A program made the position numbers and the translations under genes. From positions 1 to 15,602 of the forward strand of contig JAKAAU010000007.1 of assembly GCA_021802165.1 (NCBI GenBank): 15,602 nt of DNA, written 5' to 3'. How positions within the stretch are numbered: the stretch's first letter is position 1; the number at the start of each line of letters is the position of its first letter. The notes beneath the pieces were generated by a model. The model was not told the origin of the DNA and did no database searches. It saw nothing but the letters and a program-made list of their open reading frames with translations. Source of the stretch: Thermoplasmata archaeon. Lineage in GTDB: Archaea; Thermoplasmatota; Thermoplasmata; Thermoplasmatales; Thermoplasmataceae. Of this stretch, positions 14,385 through 15,602 are shown in pieces.

Positions 14385-15482
14385 ATGATTTCTTACAGTT
14401 ACCAGGATAGCATTGAAAATAAAATAAAAAATGGAGAGACACTGGATGAAAATGAAATCGTATATTTGTACGATTCGGCCAGTCTCAGGGACCTCGGAAG
14501 GCTTGCAAGGTCAATAACCGATGGAATATCTGGAAACAGGGTTTCATTTGTTTCAAATCTCATTCTTAACTATACGAATATATGTAACGTTCGCTGCCAC
14601 TTCTGTGCGTTTTACAGAACACAGAATGATAGTGATTCATATACATTATCAGTAGATGGTGTGGTGGATGAGATAAAAAAATACTATGAACCATACGGGA
14701 TTAAACAACTACTTATACAGGGCGGAGTGAATTCGTTCCTTGACCTTTCATATTACATAGAATTATTCCAGAGAATAAAAAAGGAATTCCCGGGTCTTGG
14801 AATACATGGACTTTCTACCTCTGAGTTGCACTTCATATCACTCAAGGCCCATATTCCTATAAAAGACCTTCTAATCAAATTAAGGGAAAGTGGGCTGGAG
14901 ACGATTCCAGGAGCCGGTGGTGAGATACTCGATGGGAGCGTTAGAAAAAGAATGGGTAGGCCAGAGGCAAGCGGGAGGCAGTGGCTTGAAATCATGGAAG
15001 AGGCACATAAGCTCGGAATACATACATCTGCAACTATGATGTTCGGGCACATTGAAACCTCACTGGACAAGGCACATCATCTTCTTTCAATACTGGAGTT
15101 GCAGAAAAAATATCACGGATTTTTATCATTTACACCGTGGAATTTTGAGCCTGGAAATACCGAACTTGCAAAGGAGGGCTATAAATACAGGTCCGGAGGC
15201 GTTTCAGTATTAAAAAATATCGCCATTGCAAGGATAGTTTTCAATAGGGATTTACCGATAATACAGAGCTCATGGCTCACAAACGGCATGCAGATGGCAC
15301 AGATGGCTATACTCTTCGGTGCAAATGACTGGGGAGGAACAATATACGATGAGAAGGTAATACCTGCAACGGGAAAGCAGGTAGGAAATCTTAGAAAGGA
15401 CTATATAATTAATTCCATAAAGCAATTAAATATGATTCCTGTTGAAAGGGATAATATGTATCGTACCATTCAAACATATTGA
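14385..15482 (+). CDS. mqnC: Cyclic dehypoxanthinyl futalosine synthase (MqnC), radical SAM
   Basis: A 365-residue radical SAM enzyme that cyclises dehypoxanthinyl futalosine to the bicyclic precursor later converted to the naphthoquinone ring. All MqnC hallmarks are intact: 'LNYTNICNVRCHFCAFYR' (61-78) with cluster cysteines 67, 71 and 74, 'LIQGGVN', 'IPGAGGEILDGSVR' (near 180-195), 'TSATMMFGHIET' and 'FTPWNFEPGNT', followed by 'PIIQSSW' and 'ANDWGGT' near the C-terminus. Unlike the MqnE paralogue upstream it keeps the His of 'FGHIE'. Length is normal for the family. A 49-base gap from mqnA contains a TATA-like element (14358-14370) at leaderless distance from the ATG, so the gene probably has its own promoter in addition to any read-through. 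The two radical SAM genes are paralogous and flank mqnA. Confidence 0.93.
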   Translation: MISYSYQDSIENKIKNGETLDENEIVYLYDSASLRDLGRLARSITDGISGNRVSFVSNLILNYTNICNVRCHFCAFYRTQNDSDSYTLSVDGVVDEIKKYYEPYGIKQLLIQGGVNSFLDLSYYIELFQRIKKEFPGLGIHGLSTSELHFISLKAHIPIKDLLIKLRESGLETIPGAGGEILDGSVRKRMGRPEASGRQWLEIMEEAHKLGIHTSATMMFGHIETSLDKAHHLLSILELQKKYHGFLSFTPWNFEPGNTELAKEGYKYRSGGVSVLKNIAIARIVFNRDLPIIQSSWLTNGMQMAQMAILFGANDWGGTIYDEKVIPATGKQVGNLRKDYIINSIKQLNMIPVERDNMYRTIQTY

Positions 15483-15505
15483 AAAATATAAATTTTATAA
15501 AATTA

Positions 15506-15602
15506 TTATTTAAAAAGCTCTATATATTCATAGGGTTTTAGTTTTCCGAAGCAGTATTGCACTTCCTGGAATTGGGATTTAAAGTCCCGTACCTTTTCGG
15601 CC
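15506..15602 (-). CDS. 3' end of an unidentified minus-strand gene (partial)
   Basis: The last 31 codons of a reading frame enter from the right edge on the minus strand and stop at TAA 15506-15508. The residues include 'QEVQYCFGKLKPYEYIEL' and look like real protein (mixed charged and aromatic composition, no rare-codon bias), and the frame is convergent with mqnC after 23 bases. Too short to identify. The 'G-x-L-x-P-x-E' ending faintly recalls the C-termini of integrase-core transposases, but this is weak. Confidence 0.5.
   Translation of the reverse strand, partial: AEKVRDFKSQFQEVQYCFGKLKPYEYIELFK

Noticed and set aside
15561..15602. A tRNA-Leu(UAA)-like anticodon stem-loop, GGGA-TTTAAAG-TCCC, on the plus strand at 15574-15588.
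   Set aside because: No acceptor stem or D-arm with the invariant residues can be placed upstream, and the opposite strand reads as an open, protein-like frame through the same bases.

Overview
The window looks like a chromosomal segment of an acidophilic, low-GC euryarchaeon of the Thermoplasmatales type (Ferroplasma/Acidiplasma/Thermoplasma relatives); this is inferred from gene content and signals, not from a search. The evidence is the AT-rich sequence, heavy use of AGG/AGA and ATA codons, TATA-like boxes about 25 bases before the start codon of first genes (leaderless style), archaeal-only families (a DUF131-type membrane protein, a COG1340-type coiled-coil protein, a small archaeal winged-helix regulator), an extracytoplasmic protein full of N-glycosylation sequons, and futalosine-route menaquinone genes. 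No rRNA, tRNA, CRISPR or intact mobile element was found. Every intergenic gap is under 300 bases.

Layout. 78-934: a winged-helix regulator and a GNAT acetyltransferase, overlapping by ATGA. 995-3957: a DppB-like permease, a DppC-like permease and an OppD-like ATPase subunit whose nucleotide-binding motifs have decayed. Convergent to it, 3974-6328 encodes a large membrane-anchored family-5 solute-binding protein with a PKD-like domain; together these look like one divergent peptide-type ABC system. 6408-7484: a sugar-1-phosphate nucleotidyltransferase, convergent with a two-gene minus-strand unit (7471-8804) of a coiled-coil protein followed by a DUF131-type membrane protein.

8996-12391 is a tight three-gene cobamide operon: threonine-phosphate decarboxylase, cobyric acid synthase and CbiB. 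Its products make the aminopropanol phosphate arm, finish amidation of the corrin ring and join the two. 12487-15482 encodes three enzymes of the futalosine menaquinone pathway: MqnE, MqnA and MqnC. mqnE and mqnA are one base apart; mqnC has its own promoter-like element. The futalosine-cleaving and MqnD steps are not in the window. The right edge holds the 3' end of an unidentified minus-strand gene.

The most unusual item is the transporter: an ATPase subunit without recognisable Walker A or catalytic glutamate, next to a permease with a shortened coupling loop. No complete new system could be demonstrated.
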